From positions 10,634,266-10,698,265 of the forward strand of contig NC_049996.1 in NCBI RefSeq assembly GCF_000003815.2: a stretch of DNA of 64,000 bases. Direction: 5' to 3'. Source of the DNA: Branchiostoma floridae (taxonomy: Eukaryota; Chordata; Leptocardii; Amphioxiformes; Branchiostomatidae). The translations under genes were made by a program, and so were the position numbers. Within the stretch, counting starts at the first letter, position 1. The number at the start of each line of letters is the position of its first letter. The notes under the pieces are model-generated. The model searched no databases and had not been told where the DNA came from. It worked only from the letters and a program-made list of their open reading frames with translations. Of this stretch, positions 33,501 through 39,000 are shown in pieces.

Positions 33501-33656
33501 ATACTGGAAGTGTTACAAAATAGACACTACCAGTGGCTCGGCTACTGAGAATTCAACAAGAGTTACCATAGTTCACCTACCTTTTACGTCAGTGCCTTCT
33601 GTAAACATGTGCAGCATACACAATCCAGCAAACACCGTCCAAAAACATGACCCCAT
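387..33656 (-). CDS. EGFR: EGFR/ErbB receptor tyrosine kinase, partial gene (N-terminal ~963 residues; kinase runs off left edge)
   Basis: A type I membrane receptor that binds EGF-like ligands outside the cell, dimerises and signals through a cytoplasmic tyrosine kinase. Twenty exons (exon 3 in two versions) were joined by hand with GT-AG introns and continuous phase. Order: signal peptide (residues 1 to ~21), L1 (~26-190), cysteine-rich CR1 (~200-345), L2 (~345-498), long CR2 (~499-858), transmembrane helix (~865-888), basic juxtamembrane segment, then the glycine loop [11 protein letters not shown] at the end of exon 20. Sequence such as [33 protein letters not shown] and [15 protein letters not shown] is ErbB-specific. 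Human EGFR reaches its membrane helix near precursor residue 645, so this ectodomain is about 220 residues longer, all in CR2. The remaining kinase and the tail are outside the window. Which ErbB paralogue it represents cannot be asked if, as inferred, it is a single pre-duplication gene. Confidence 0.95.
546..992 (-). other. EGFR intron 19
   Basis: 447-base intron holding a dispersed repeat (604-795) that is also present in intron 16; otherwise nothing recognised. Confidence 0.85.
604..795. repeat. Dispersed foldback repeat, copy 1
   Basis: Shares a direct match with 2383-2470 (GGTTAGAYATCCAGGTAATA, then CTCAAGCA-CTGGATATG and AAACGGTCAGATGTTTC). The segment 645-685 is also roughly inverted at 748-795, so this copy can fold back. 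Family not identified; probably a short non-autonomous element. Confidence 0.7.
993..1146 (-). CDS. EGFR: EGFR exon 19: transmembrane helix and basic juxtamembrane segment
   Basis: 154 bases; enters with T (TC+T = Ser), 51 codons, phase 0 out. Encodes APASK, then the helix [20 protein letters not shown] and YTVY, then [20 protein letters not shown] and EV. The helix carries a small-x3-small (G-x2-AG) start like ErbB dimer motifs. The Thr after the arginines (RRRQTWRK) lines up with human Thr654 (RKRTLRR), a known protein kinase C site; conservation of that control is inferred. Donor GTG|GTGAGA. Confidence 0.95.
1147..1561 (-). other. EGFR intron 18
   Basis: 415 bases. Contains only a short AAG run at about 1429-1440; nothing else recognised. 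Confidence 0.85.
1562..1863 (-). CDS. EGFR: EGFR exon 18: last cysteine modules before the membrane
   Basis: 302 bases, the longest exon here; phase 0 in, leaves TC. Encodes [80 protein letters not shown] and [21 protein letters not shown]. The CHSECVDGC-x5-GC-x2-C spacing matches human CHPNCTYGCTGPGLEGC. The final residues form the short stalk before the membrane helix. Donor CTCTC|GTAATT. Confidence 0.95.
1864..2258 (-). other. EGFR intron 17
   Basis: 395 bases. A GTGA microsatellite lies at about 2144-2165; nothing else recognised. Confidence 0.85.
2259..2361 (-). CDS. EGFR: EGFR exon 17: extra cysteine module of region 2
   Basis: 103 bases; enters with G (AG+G = Arg), 34 codons, phase 0 out. 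Encodes [20 protein letters not shown] then [14 protein letters not shown]. Acceptor CTGTTACAG, donor GAC|GTATGT. A dispersed repeat (2383-2520) lies about 13 bases upstream of the acceptor. Confidence 0.92.
2383..2520. repeat. Dispersed repeat, copy 2 (in EGFR intron 16)
   Basis: Direct relative of the repeat at 604-795. It fills half of the 281-base intron 16 and ends close to the acceptor of exon 17. Confidence 0.7.
2643..2800 (-). CDS. EGFR: EGFR exon 16: extra cysteine module of region 2
   Basis: 158 bases; phase 0 in, leaves AG; 52 codons. Encodes [40 protein letters not shown] and [23 protein letters not shown] is the typical ErbB CHPEC/CHPNC start of a module. The donor CTACAG|GTGCAC is weak in its +3 to +6 bases but is the only one that keeps frame with exon 17. 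Confidence 0.92.
3195..3281 (-). CDS. EGFR: EGFR exon 15: extra cysteine module of region 2
   Basis: 87 bases, exactly 29 codons, phase 0 in and out. Encodes [20 protein letters not shown] then QFNKVGIEQ. It plays the role of the 'C...KYADAGHVC' linker of ErbB CR2 modules, leading into CYPCHEEC of exon 16. Being 0-0 and a multiple of three it could be skipped without a frameshift. Donor CAG|GTAAAA. Confidence 0.88.
3597..3693 (-). CDS. EGFR: EGFR exon 14: extra cysteine module of region 2
   Basis: 97 bases; enters with C (completing Gly), 32 codons, phase 0 out. Encodes [20 protein letters not shown], then [12 protein letters not shown]. The module C-x-GP-x9-C-x2-C is a degenerate ErbB furin-like half module. 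Donor GTG|GTGAGA. Confidence 0.9.
4156..4292 (-). CDS. EGFR: EGFR exon 13: cysteine-rich region 2
   Basis: 137 bases; phase 0 in, leaves GG; 45 codons. Encodes [40 protein letters not shown] and VALDS. It matches the ErbB pattern [22 protein letters not shown]. Here it is followed by further cysteine modules rather than soon by the membrane helix. Donor GCGG|GTAAGG. Confidence 0.94.
4502..4999 (+). mobile_element. tRNA-headed SINE in EGFR intron 12
   Basis: Starts with a tRNA-like Pol III promoter: A box at 4511-4522 (GTAGCACAGTGG) and B box at 4555-4565 (GGTTCGAATCC). A body follows with CCCTTGGGAAAGGCAC (4600-4615) and a conserved block near 4645-4685 (GGATAGGACGTTAAA, GGAGGTCCCGTG). It ends in a short GATGATGATGATG tail. 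Motifs of this kind occur in invertebrate SINEs with a deeply conserved central domain; the exact family name is not assigned. Inserted opposite to the gene. Confidence 0.85.
5169..5365 (-). CDS. EGFR: EGFR exon 12: start of cysteine-rich region 2
   Basis: 197 bases; enters with TT, 65 codons, phase 0 out. Encodes [40 protein letters not shown] and on to [12 protein letters not shown]. The C-x3-C-x4-CWG-x4-C-x2-C spacing matches human [21 protein letters not shown]. Donor CCG|GTAAGC. Confidence 0.95.
5366..5714 (-). other. EGFR intron 11
   Basis: 349 bases with loose repeats of ACAGATACAG and ATACTG-like words around 5520-5705; no element or gene recognised. Confidence 0.75.
5715..5917 (-). 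CDS. EGFR: EGFR exon 11: end of L2 domain
   Basis: 203 bases; enters with T, 67 codons, leaves G. Encodes [20 protein letters not shown], then [20 protein letters not shown] and [15 protein letters not shown] to KTQC. It matches human QFSLAVVSLNITSLGLRSL ... NKNLCYANTINWKKLF. The long 3.4 kb intron before it (5918-9327) splits L2 at the same place as QFSL in the protein alignment. Donor TGTG|GTAAGT. Confidence 0.95.
5918..9327 (-). other. EGFR intron 10 (3.4 kb)
   Basis: Splits the L2 domain. Holds the foldback element at 6076-6562 and a poly-G run near 8416-8429. Otherwise AT-rich single-copy-looking sequence with no exon seen on either strand. Confidence 0.8.
6076..6562. mobile_element. 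Foldback miniature transposon with 17-base terminal inverted repeats
   Basis: Ends are ACCTTGGGAAACCAGAC (6076-6092) and its inverse GTCTGGTTTCCCAGGGT (6546-6562), one mismatch. Inside, a second strong inverted repeat (about 6284-6327 against 6360-6412, core GAGTTTAAGCCCGAT) makes a long hairpin. No open frame of note and no clear target duplication. Superfamily unknown. Confidence 0.75.
9328..9492 (-). CDS. EGFR: EGFR exon 10: L2 domain
   Basis: 165 bases; enters with G, 54 codons, leaves AA. Encodes [20 protein letters not shown], then [20 protein letters not shown] and [14 protein letters not shown]. It matches human [37 protein letters not shown] (L2 beta-helix turn). Donor TACAA|GTAAGG; AA+T makes Asn before exon 11. 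Confidence 0.95.
9493..9872 (-). other. EGFR intron 9
   Basis: 380 bases, half of which is the hAT-like foldback element at 9580-9763. Confidence 0.85.
9580..9763. mobile_element. hAT-like foldback MITE, TAGCCTGG family
   Basis: Terminal inverted repeats TAGCCTGGATGCCAGACTGT and ACAGTCTGGCATTCAGGCT extend over about 45-50 bases. It is flanked by a direct repeat GGAATTGCTG (9570-9579 and 9764-9773), the target duplication. No coding capacity. Confidence 0.85.
9873..9999 (-). CDS. EGFR: EGFR exon 9: start of L2 domain
   Basis: 127 bases; enters with AA, 41 codons, leaves GG. Encodes [20 protein letters not shown], then [21 protein letters not shown]. It matches human L2 start ([26 protein letters not shown]), including the conserved NCT. 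Donor GAGGG|GTAAGT gives the Gly of EGDSW, as in human RGDSF. Confidence 0.94.
10269..10373 (-). CDS. EGFR: EGFR exon 8: end of cysteine-rich region 1
   Basis: 105 bases; enters with CT, 34 codons, leaves A. Encodes [20 protein letters not shown] and [14 protein letters not shown], matching human GSCVRACGADSYEMEEDG ... KCEGPCRK. An alternative acceptor 14 bases inside (CTTCAG) would break the frame with exon 7, so the upstream TTTTCAG was chosen. Donor AAGA|GTAAGT. Confidence 0.92.
10374..12059 (-). other. EGFR intron 7 (1.7 kb)
   Basis: Contains a minus-strand SINE (11425-11613) and a stray tRNA-like head at about 11829-11880. No additional exon seen. Confidence 0.75.
11425..11613 (-). mobile_element. 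tRNA-headed SINE (minus strand) with the shared core
   Basis: On the minus strand it begins GGATACCCTTGTAGCTCAAC (A-box-like), has a B-box-like GGTTCAATC about 75 bases in, then a core TTTCCGAAGGGGTGTAAAAT, GGGGGTCGGGTG. The core resembles those of the SINEs at 4502-4999 and 20210-20466. Boundaries approximate. Confidence 0.6.
12060..12201 (-). CDS. EGFR: EGFR exon 7: cysteine-rich region 1 with dimerisation arm
   Basis: 142 bases; phase 0 in, 1 out; 47 codons from [21 protein letters not shown] to GSLCVDECP. The segment between CPPP and YTYGSLC is the loop that in human EGFR forms the dimerisation arm ([22 protein letters not shown]). Here the first Tyr and the Gln are kept and the second Tyr is Phe (DLFQ), so back-to-back dimerisation is probably conserved. 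Donor CCTT|GTGAGT. Confidence 0.95.
12501..12637 (-). CDS. EGFR: EGFR exon 6: cysteine-rich region 1
   Basis: 137 bases; enters with TT, 45 codons, leaves phase 0. Encodes [21 protein letters not shown], then [20 protein letters not shown]. The CC-H-x-QCA-x-GCTGP signature is the ErbB furin-like region (human DCCHNQCAAGCTGP). Donor CTG|GTAAGA. Confidence 0.95.
13053..13118 (-). CDS. EGFR: EGFR exon 5: start of cysteine-rich region 1
   Basis: A small 66-base exon, phase 1 to 1, encoding [21 protein letters not shown]. It matches human DPSCPNGSCWGAGEENCQK with all cysteines and the CWG motif. Acceptor TTACAG, donor AGCT|GTAAGT. Confidence 0.94.
13572..13703 (-). CDS. EGFR: EGFR exon 4: end of L1 domain
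   Basis: 132 bases; enters with AA, 43 codons, leaves one base (T). Encodes [22 protein letters not shown] and on to DTKDKARI, matching human [22 protein letters not shown]. Donor ATAT|GTGAGT. The T joins GT of exon 5 to make the first Cys of CR1. NVT is a possible N-glycosylation site. Confidence 0.95.
14389..14572 (-). CDS. EGFR: EGFR exon 3b: L1 domain, second alternative copy (likely mutually exclusive with 3a)
   Basis: 184 bases, 61 codons plus one base. Starts [20 protein letters not shown] and ends [11 protein letters not shown], donor CCG|GTAAGG, acceptor TTTTGTAG. Phase 0 in, 1 out, identical to exon 3a. By hand alignment about 40 of 61 residues match 3a, while most shared codons differ at the third base (for example 7 of the 10 codons for [10 protein letters not shown]). 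This indicates an old duplication kept under selection on the protein. No stop, frameshift or broken splice site is seen. Including both copies (371 bases) or neither shifts the reading frame. Confidence 0.9.
14655..14841 (-). CDS. EGFR: EGFR exon 3a: L1 domain, first of two alternative copies
   Basis: 187 bases, 62 codons plus one base. Starts [20 protein letters not shown] and ends [11 protein letters not shown], followed by donor ACAG|GTGAGA; acceptor is CACTATAG. Phase 0 in, 1 out, so it joins exon 2 (K) and exon 4 (G+AA = Glu, giving EILKG as in human EILHG). It covers the stretch matching mature human residues ~57-116, which includes ligand contacts of L1. A second copy (3b) follows 82 bases downstream on the minus strand with the same phases. 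Confidence 0.93.
14842..15870 (-). other. EGFR intron 2
   Basis: 1.03 kb between exon 2 and exon 3a. A (GAT)n microsatellite lies at 15229-15258. No further exon-3-like copy is visible. Confidence 0.8.
15871..16025 (-). CDS. EGFR: EGFR exon 2: start of L1 domain
   Basis: Enters with two bases (TT) and adds 51 codons from [12 protein letters not shown] to GRDLSFVK, ending in phase 0 at AAG|GTGAGA. It matches the first part of the human L1 beta-helix (CQGTSNKLTQLG ... DLSFLK). NNC/NCT-type positions are kept ([14 protein letters not shown]), including a likely N-glycosylation sequon. Because it ends in phase 0 it can join either exon 3a or exon 3b. Confidence 0.95.
17416..17774. mobile_element. 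Tandem pair of Tc1/mariner-like MITEs
   Basis: Two almost identical 180-base copies (17416-17595, 17596-17774). Each runs from ACAGTCAAACCTGT to its inverse ACAGGTTTGACTG(T). The copies abut at a shared TA, and TA also flanks the left end. Terminal CAGT next to TA fits Tc1/mariner non-autonomous elements. Related copies lie at 33257-33451 (degenerate) and 52042-52730. Confidence 0.8.
17907..18170. repeat. Short direct repeat pair
   Basis: The word AACACGGTACGCTTTTT near 17911 recurs as AACTCGGTACGCTTTTT near 18148. Nature unknown; could be the ends of a diverged element. Confidence 0.4.
20210..20466 (-). mobile_element. SINE with 5S rRNA-like head (minus strand)
   Basis: On the minus strand it opens with a 5S-like promoter region: TACCACCTT, CGATCTCGGAAGTTAAGC, then GTGCTTGGATGGGAGACC, as in animal 5S rRNA. 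A core with GGGAGGGACGTAAAACGGGG and GTCCCGTG follows, then GGGTACCTACTGGCTGGC, and an (ATT)n tail at 20211-20229. It is not a 5S gene: the 3' part of 5S is missing and replaced by SINE body. Confidence 0.85.
21178..21410. mobile_element. hAT-like MITE, TAGCCTGG family
   Basis: Starts TAGCCTAGATGCCAGACTGT and ends TGGTATCCAGGCTA. Flanked by ATCAAAAC / ATCAAAAT, an imperfect 8-base target duplication. An (AAAC)n run at 21241-21276 lies inside. Confidence 0.7.
21816..21924. mobile_element. hAT-like foldback MITE, TAGCCTGG family
   Basis: TAGCCTGGTATCCAGC at the left and its inverse at the right (GCTGGATACC...CCAGGCTA). Flanked by the identical direct repeat CCCATTCCT (21807-21815, 21925-21933). 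Confidence 0.85.
22124..22187. repeat. Short hairpin repeat
   Basis: GTTAGTTTAC at the left pairs with GTAAACTAAC at the right; inner CCCATAC pairs with GTATGGG. A 64-base stem-loop, likely a tiny foldback element. Confidence 0.6.
23109..24102. mobile_element. Non-autonomous hAT element, 994 bp, with 8-base target duplication
   Basis: Terminal inverted repeats TAGGGGTGGATACC and GGTATCCAGCCCTA, flanked by the exact 8-base direct repeat GATGATGC (23101-23108, 24103-24110). The TAGGG end fits the hAT consensus. Long internal arms (about 23235-23400 against 23600-23790, for example AGTGAAAATTTACGAGGAT) fold back. Simple GGTTCAGGTTC / CCGGTCC words lie next to both ends. No transposase frame seen. 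Confidence 0.88.
24420..24690 (+). mobile_element. tRNA-headed SINE, second type
   Basis: A box TGGCCTAGTGGGTAGAG (about 24429-24445) and B box GAGTTCGATCC (24472-24482) give a Pol III promoter. The body (TTTCTCTGCTTAGCACTCAG and later TGGGCGCCACCCTACGCGTC) is unlike that of the other SINEs here. Confidence 0.8.
28307..28421. mobile_element. hAT-like foldback MITE, AGCCTGAG variant
   Basis: AAGCCTGAGCACCATTCAGT at the left is inverted as GATGGTACTCAGGCT at the right, and the arms continue (GCTGGCTCAAGCC against GGATTGAGCCAGC). Flanked by AGTAAGAAG on both sides (ends near 28308 and starting near 28421), the target duplication. Confidence 0.75.
28727..29200. repeat. 474-bp near-perfect palindrome with CAGAATTCTG core
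   Basis: Left arm TAACATCGAGCAGATTAAAA ... and right arm ... TTTTAATCTGCTCGATGTTA are almost perfect inverses over about 160 bases each. The middle (about 28890-29040) is a series of CAGAATTCTG palindromes separated by GGCTCAGGTTCC-type spacers. Probably a foldback transposon; no clear target duplication. Confidence 0.85.
31481..31674. mobile_element. MITE, GTTYACCTTTATCYGT family, copy 1
   Basis: Begins GTTTACCTTTATCTGTTGTT and ends ACGGATAAAGGTGAAC. The same ends and length occur at 55579-55780. Superfamily not determined. Confidence 0.75.
33257..33451. mobile_element. Degenerate Tc1/mariner-like MITE near exon 1
   Basis: Left end TACAGTCAAAACTGCTTAAA and a weak inverse GTACAAGTTTGATTGG at the right resemble the 17416 and 52042 elements. 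It lies about 130 bases inside intron 1 from the exon 1 donor. Confidence 0.5.
33581..33656 (-). CDS. EGFR: EGFR exon 1: start codon and signal peptide
   Basis: Encodes 25 codons plus one base: [18 protein letters not shown], then TEGTDVK. This is a short hydrophobic secretion signal. The start lies in a strong context (CAGAAATGG) and an in-frame TGA sits 17 codons upstream at 33705-33707, so translation cannot start earlier in this exon. The donor is AAAAG|GTAGGT. The last base G joins TT of exon 2 to make the Val codon of [11 protein letters not shown], matching human KKVCQGTSNKL. Human exon 1 also ends after the first base of this Val codon. The transcription start and any 5' untranslated exon are not visible. 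Confidence 0.85.
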
Positions 33657-34393
33657 TTCTGAACCACCTGTTCTCCAATTTAGTCCAAGATCACTCAAAA
33701 CTTCTCAGATAAAACTTTAAGCCCTGTTCCCAATACAGGACATATGCCGCTGTGCAGGCTCACTTGTACACTGGTATACTATAGCGTGAGGTAAGGATGT
33801 GGTGTCGTGTGCTTGTCATTTCCTGTGTAGGTTGGGAAGCATGTCTGCCCTCTGGCAATTTACCATCCTGCTGATTACTCATTCTATACATACTTGATAT
33901 CAGACACGCCTACCGGGCCAGTCGATGAACACGTGACACATACAAACCACAAATAATGGTATTGATGGCTTTGTCTAATTGAATGCTTGTTTTCACAGTA
34001 TTGATTGTTAGGCTGGTTTTGAAAGTAATTCAATACTAAAAGGTCCCGCCTACTAGCTTCAGGTTTTTTTGTGGGGGGGGTCGTAAACCTTGAGCTTGAG
34101 CAAATATGGCCCCCTTTTTACCACACAGCGACCACAGAGGAATGATTACTGAGCAACCATTAAAAACAGAACATTAAAAAATCCATGAAGCTTGTTGAGT
34201 GATCTGTTAAGAAATGTTTGGTCACTATCAGCCACTCGTAGAAGGCACAGCCTCTAGTAGAAAGACTAGTGAATAAATGTTGGGAAACTAGAGCCACACT
34301 TTGGTCCAGGAACAGGTAACATCAACTCTCATCATTCCAACAGATGGCATAATACCATGACATCAGGAAGAGATGTACCAATGCAGCATCAGT

Positions 34394-34757
34394 AATCCTG
34401 GACAGGGCTCGACATACTTTTTTCTGCATACATGCACTGGTGCAGGTAACATTGAAAATTACCTGCACCAGACAAATTTTACCTGCACCACTCTGAATTT
34501 AGGAAGTATGGATCATACTAACATTGTTCAGGAACCATTGCTATTTCTTCTTCTGTACTTTATAGGTGGTATCAGTCAATGCAGCTAATAACAATCCACA
34601 TACAGTACACATACATCATAATCATAGGACATTTATGTATAAAACCCAGTACACGGACCAGTGCAGGGTAGGTGCAGGTAGACACCAGAAATACCTGCAC
34701 AGCTCCAATTTTACCTGCACTAATGTGCATATGTAGGTGGTATTTTGAGCCTGCTGG
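34394..34757. mobile_element. Possible hAT-like element with ACCTGCAC repeats
   Basis: Left end CAGGGCTCGACATAC and right end GTATTTTGAGCCTGCTG are rough inverses. Inside, ACCTGCAC or its inverse recurs at least six times. No clear target duplication, so the limits are tentative. Confidence 0.5.
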
Positions 34758-35944
34758 AGTATATACACTGCAATATTCAGGTCCCCAAGACAACCTTGAA
34801 AAGGCTTCTATAGCTACATGTTTTTGGATGTGGTGGTAGAGTTGATGTTAGAGACCTTTTTTAGATAGGATGATCCTACCAGCTTCCTTTCAACTGCAGT
34901 TTTCTTTCAAACTTCTAACTGTTCAACTACACATAAAAAAGACACTATAAAGTATAATAAGTTGGCAGACATCTGTCTCTTTTGATCTTTAAGGTCTATA
35001 GCTACTTTCTAAATGGACCTATAATGCTGAAACTGGGTGTCAGTGTCACGACCATAAAAGCTGAAGCTAAAACTGTTCCCTCCTTTCTACTATGATATGG
35101 GTGTGAAAAGTTATTACAGCTTATGGATTTTCCACCAATAATCTAGCCAATCACATCGCAAGGTTCTTTGAAAACTGAAGCTAAAGACAGTGACTAAAAG
35201 CTTTCTCTTTCACTCAGCAAAGGCAAATGACAAAAACCATCTCTCAATGACGGAAACATGGCCTTTCCCATTGTAAATCTCCTACTTAAAAGTCTGACAA
35301 TGCACCGAGAAGCCTTGGAAGATGCATCGTCCAATTTCCCCGGCACTAAACATTCTCTGCCTTTTATTCCGAGTGTCTATGATACACCGGCAGGAGCGTC
35401 AGAAGCGCAGTAAACTTCCATTAATAGTGCAGCTACCCCTCCAAAGCACAGATCAAAGACAGAATCAATTTGGTTTTATGCATGGCTTCACTCCCAAGAT
35501 TATACATGTACAATATAACTTCCCTGTAATGTGAGCACCGTGTATTGTATATATACCTGCCAAGGATAATTGCTTCAGACAATAATGCATTGTTTCTGTA
35601 TTATGGGTTGTAGTAGCTTCTAATTTTGAAAATAATCATATTAGAATGAATTGAAACAAGCGGGATCAAGAATTTACAGCTATGAGAGCAATTGGAATGC
35701 AAGGTCCGTCTGAAAAGACTAGCAAAGGAAAATCATATCATTTTCCATGTGTCAGTCCAGGAAAATGGGAGAGGTAGGAACGGTAACATCAACCTATAAT
35801 GACTTACGATCTCTATGCTATATGGATGTAATGGCCTGGGGTACAGGAACCCCTACTAGGAGTAGGAGTTGATGTAAAGGGTTCAGAACTAACTTCTCAC
35901 CCAGACTAGCAACAAGGACAGACCTCATAAAGGGAATGTAAAAC

Positions 35945-36054
35945 TAGCCTGGTATCCAGCCGTATTATAGCTCCAGAGTCTCTTCTGTCCTCTCCATATT
36001 TACGGAGAGGACAAAAGAGACTCGGGAGCTATAATACGGCTGGATACCGGGCTA
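35945..36054. mobile_element. hAT-like foldback MITE, 110 bp, TAGCCTGG family
   Basis: TAGCCTGGTATCCAGCCGTA at the left pairs with TACGGCTGGATACCGGGCTA at the right; almost the whole element is one hairpin (TATAGCTCC, GAGTCTC, GTCCTCTCC arms). Flanked by the exact 8-base target duplication TGTAAAAC (35937-35944, 36055-36062). Confidence 0.92.
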
Positions 36055-39000
36055 TGTAAAACTGGAGATTGCACATAAAGACTGGAACCGGATTGTACTG
36101 GAAAACTTTTTGATATGAAGTTGACAGAAAAAAGGATGAACAACTAAAGAGAAAATAGGAATTGTGCTAGCTATTCCTCTGAGGGGGTAATCTACAGCAA
36201 CATTTTTACAAAACCATTGAAGAGCCTGTAACAAAATGATATAGAAGTCAAAAGGGCATCTCTGCTTGTTTCATTATTTAACACGGACACCTGTTGTTCC
36301 AGGCTACAACAATAAAATGTCAAATTTACAATTTCCCAGCAGCTCAATCTATAATTAATTGGTAATTATCACATCAAATTCATTGTAGGCAAGTTTGATT
36401 CATAGTTTTGCCTTTGTCATCGCCCAATACCTGAACAAATACTATTGACTTATTTATATTCTCAGAGACTTCATTCCGTGGTAAAATTCGAAGGGGTGAG
36501 ATAAGTTTGCAGTTGCAACAATTCTGTAGTACAGCAATGATACATTGTAAATGAATCAACTGTATTATAAATTTGCAGTTGGGAGATCACAGCGAAAGTA
36601 AAACCACCGCAAATGCTGTTAATCTGAATGAACTAAAACAACTACCGTATGTGACATGCTTCAGTGAACCTGTCCCGAAACAAGATCAATGGTCACCTTG
36701 CATTTTTTCTACTGTTCAATAATAAAAGAGCTGTTGCATTGTCGATACATTCATCTAGGTGTCAAGTCCTGGAAAGTTTAATTGACTGGACTGCCTAAAA
36801 CAACGAGGACATATCACAAAAAATGTCCTTTAAGCAGAGAAGAGGTTTTCAAATTGACAGTAAATCTATGGTATTTTCCTAGATACATGTACACCATTGT
36901 ATAAGTTGCTTTACAGATATCCTTGCTGCAATTTGCTTTGATACTTTACCATACAACTAGAGGTCCTTTCTGTAATTCTAACAAGATATCTTTTCCGTTC
37001 TTGCAAGGAAATTCTCTTAAAACTCAAGGCATTTACCCTTGTTTAAGACTTGGCCATTTCAGTCTTTAAATTGCTCTGAAGTTTCTGCATAAAAAATCTT
37101 AAATTCAACTAAGCAAACTGGTGCTGAATCATATTTTTCAAGCTTAAAAACATACCACAAAGTTTAACTTTTATCATCGATCTCATGAAATGAAAGAATG
37201 TTCAAACGTACCTGTTCACATGGATACACAGCAGGATACAGAAGAACCGCACATGGAAGAAAAAACAGAAAGAATACAAGTTAGAGTGAGTCAAACAATC
37301 ACATTCTGTCAAAATACTTCGTACGTTAGACAAGTAACATAATAACATGAACATGCGGAAATAGGCAACTTTAAAAAAATACTTATGTCCTATATCGGCC
37401 ACATTACCTTTATTTCATAGATGCCATTTGCTGAAAGATTATTTTGGCTTGATCCCAAAAAATTCAGTCTTTATATACATTGTAGGCAACGCCACAATTT
37501 GAAAGGTCCCTCCGAGCCTTTCACAAAGCGCCACAAACGAGAGATGATTGAGAACGGAGGAAAAAATCAGCGAGCATGTCGTAAAAGTTCATGCAGCATC
37601 AAATAAGTGGCCTCTAGAGGGACATCATCCATAAAAATAAGTTTTAGTGGCCTTCACCACATAATCGCCCATAGGTATAGAGTGATAAGAACAAGTCTAT
37701 TGCTAATATATGCAGGTCAATAGTTCAAAAGACTTGGGGACCCCAGTAACATTCCTACACAATCCTACTACTGTTTATTCCATCTTAATAAGACAGGGAG
37801 GATTTGGACCAAACCGCTGTGTCATGGGGCCAGTGTAGTCGTGATTCTAGTAAACCGTTTCCAACCCGCATAGAGCCATGTATGATTCATGTGAGCTCTA
37901 TTTCTTTCGGAAGCGTGGTTAAGCATAGGATCGGAACATCACAGAGGCAAAGGGTCGATATCAGCAAAGTCTATAGGGAGAAATGCAAGGCTGTCCTACT
38001 TTCCAGATCTGTTGATATGTGAAATGATTACTAGTACAGAGTTTTCTTGCATCTAGTATATATTCATGGCTGTGCATTCAAAACCTCTGCCAATTAGGCT
38101 AGGTATTTACAAGGTCATTATACACAATAATCATTACCCATAATCATTCTATATAATTTATAAAGTACTTGGTACCAGCATTTGTTCTTATGAATAAATA
38201 TCTATGAACAATTCCATATTGAGAGGGCCACTGTGCCTAAATGAATGATAACTAGTTGGGAAAGATCCAACAGCATCTTTCACTTTTCAAAAACATCAAT
38301 GTTACACACACATGTTGAGACGTGAGTTAGTTCCAGCTTTGGCATGAAAGAAGGTCACGGAGAAATGAGATTATCATAATTGTACTTCAACGTGTATCGA
38401 AAATCTTTCTCTGACACACTACAAAGTGATATCCTACATCTTGCAAAACAGGTCTAACCTGGATTGAATCCTTTTGCGCTGGTTTATGTAATGTCAGTTG
38501 TAAGTCCTATTATAGGTCTTATAGGTAACGACACACGTCCACACTAATAGGCTTTACGGGTTCCCCCAGGCAGATATAATTCAGTTAGCTACTTCTAAAG
38601 TAATTGGATCATACAACATTCTGTCCTTCTCTATACATTCTGCAGCAGATGTATATGTAATTTGCTGATCACAACAAAACTCTTAGAGACTACAGGTGCT
38701 CTATTCTAGCATGCCTTTCTGACCTAAATTTTTTCTATTGAAAAAGAATAAAATTCATAACATAAATTGCGTTACAGGCATTTTTTTGAGAGTAATAAAA
38801 TTAGATCATAATTGATAACAGTTTGCCTCTGTGAATGGTTTCATAATTACAATAAGGTTGGCAAATGACTGCATATCTTTTAGAGGTTATATAAGTATGT
38901 ACACAACCAATAACAATATAATAACATGTATTAGCAGACAGTATTGCCTTAACTAAAGAAAGAATTTTAAAACCCTTCAATCAATATCAAAAGCTGGTGG

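Larger units (their letters stand above)
16026..33580 (-). other. EGFR intron 1 (17.6 kb)
   Basis: Large first intron, typical of EGFR genes, and a likely place for enhancers, though none can be recognised by eye. It holds the elements listed separately (Tc1/mariner tandem, 5S-headed SINE, hAT-like elements, tRNA-headed SINE, long palindrome, others). GTGA-type microsatellite at 32008-32080, (TA)n at 32179-32210. Open frames inside (for example 25975-26349 and 28021-28527) show no recognisable domain. Confidence 0.8.

Noticed and set aside
37202-37402. Good donor (GAACAG|GTACGT) after a hydrophobic minus-strand frame
   Set aside because: It ends in phase 2, and the phase-1 frame has a stop; no acceptor or start supports it as an EGFR exon.
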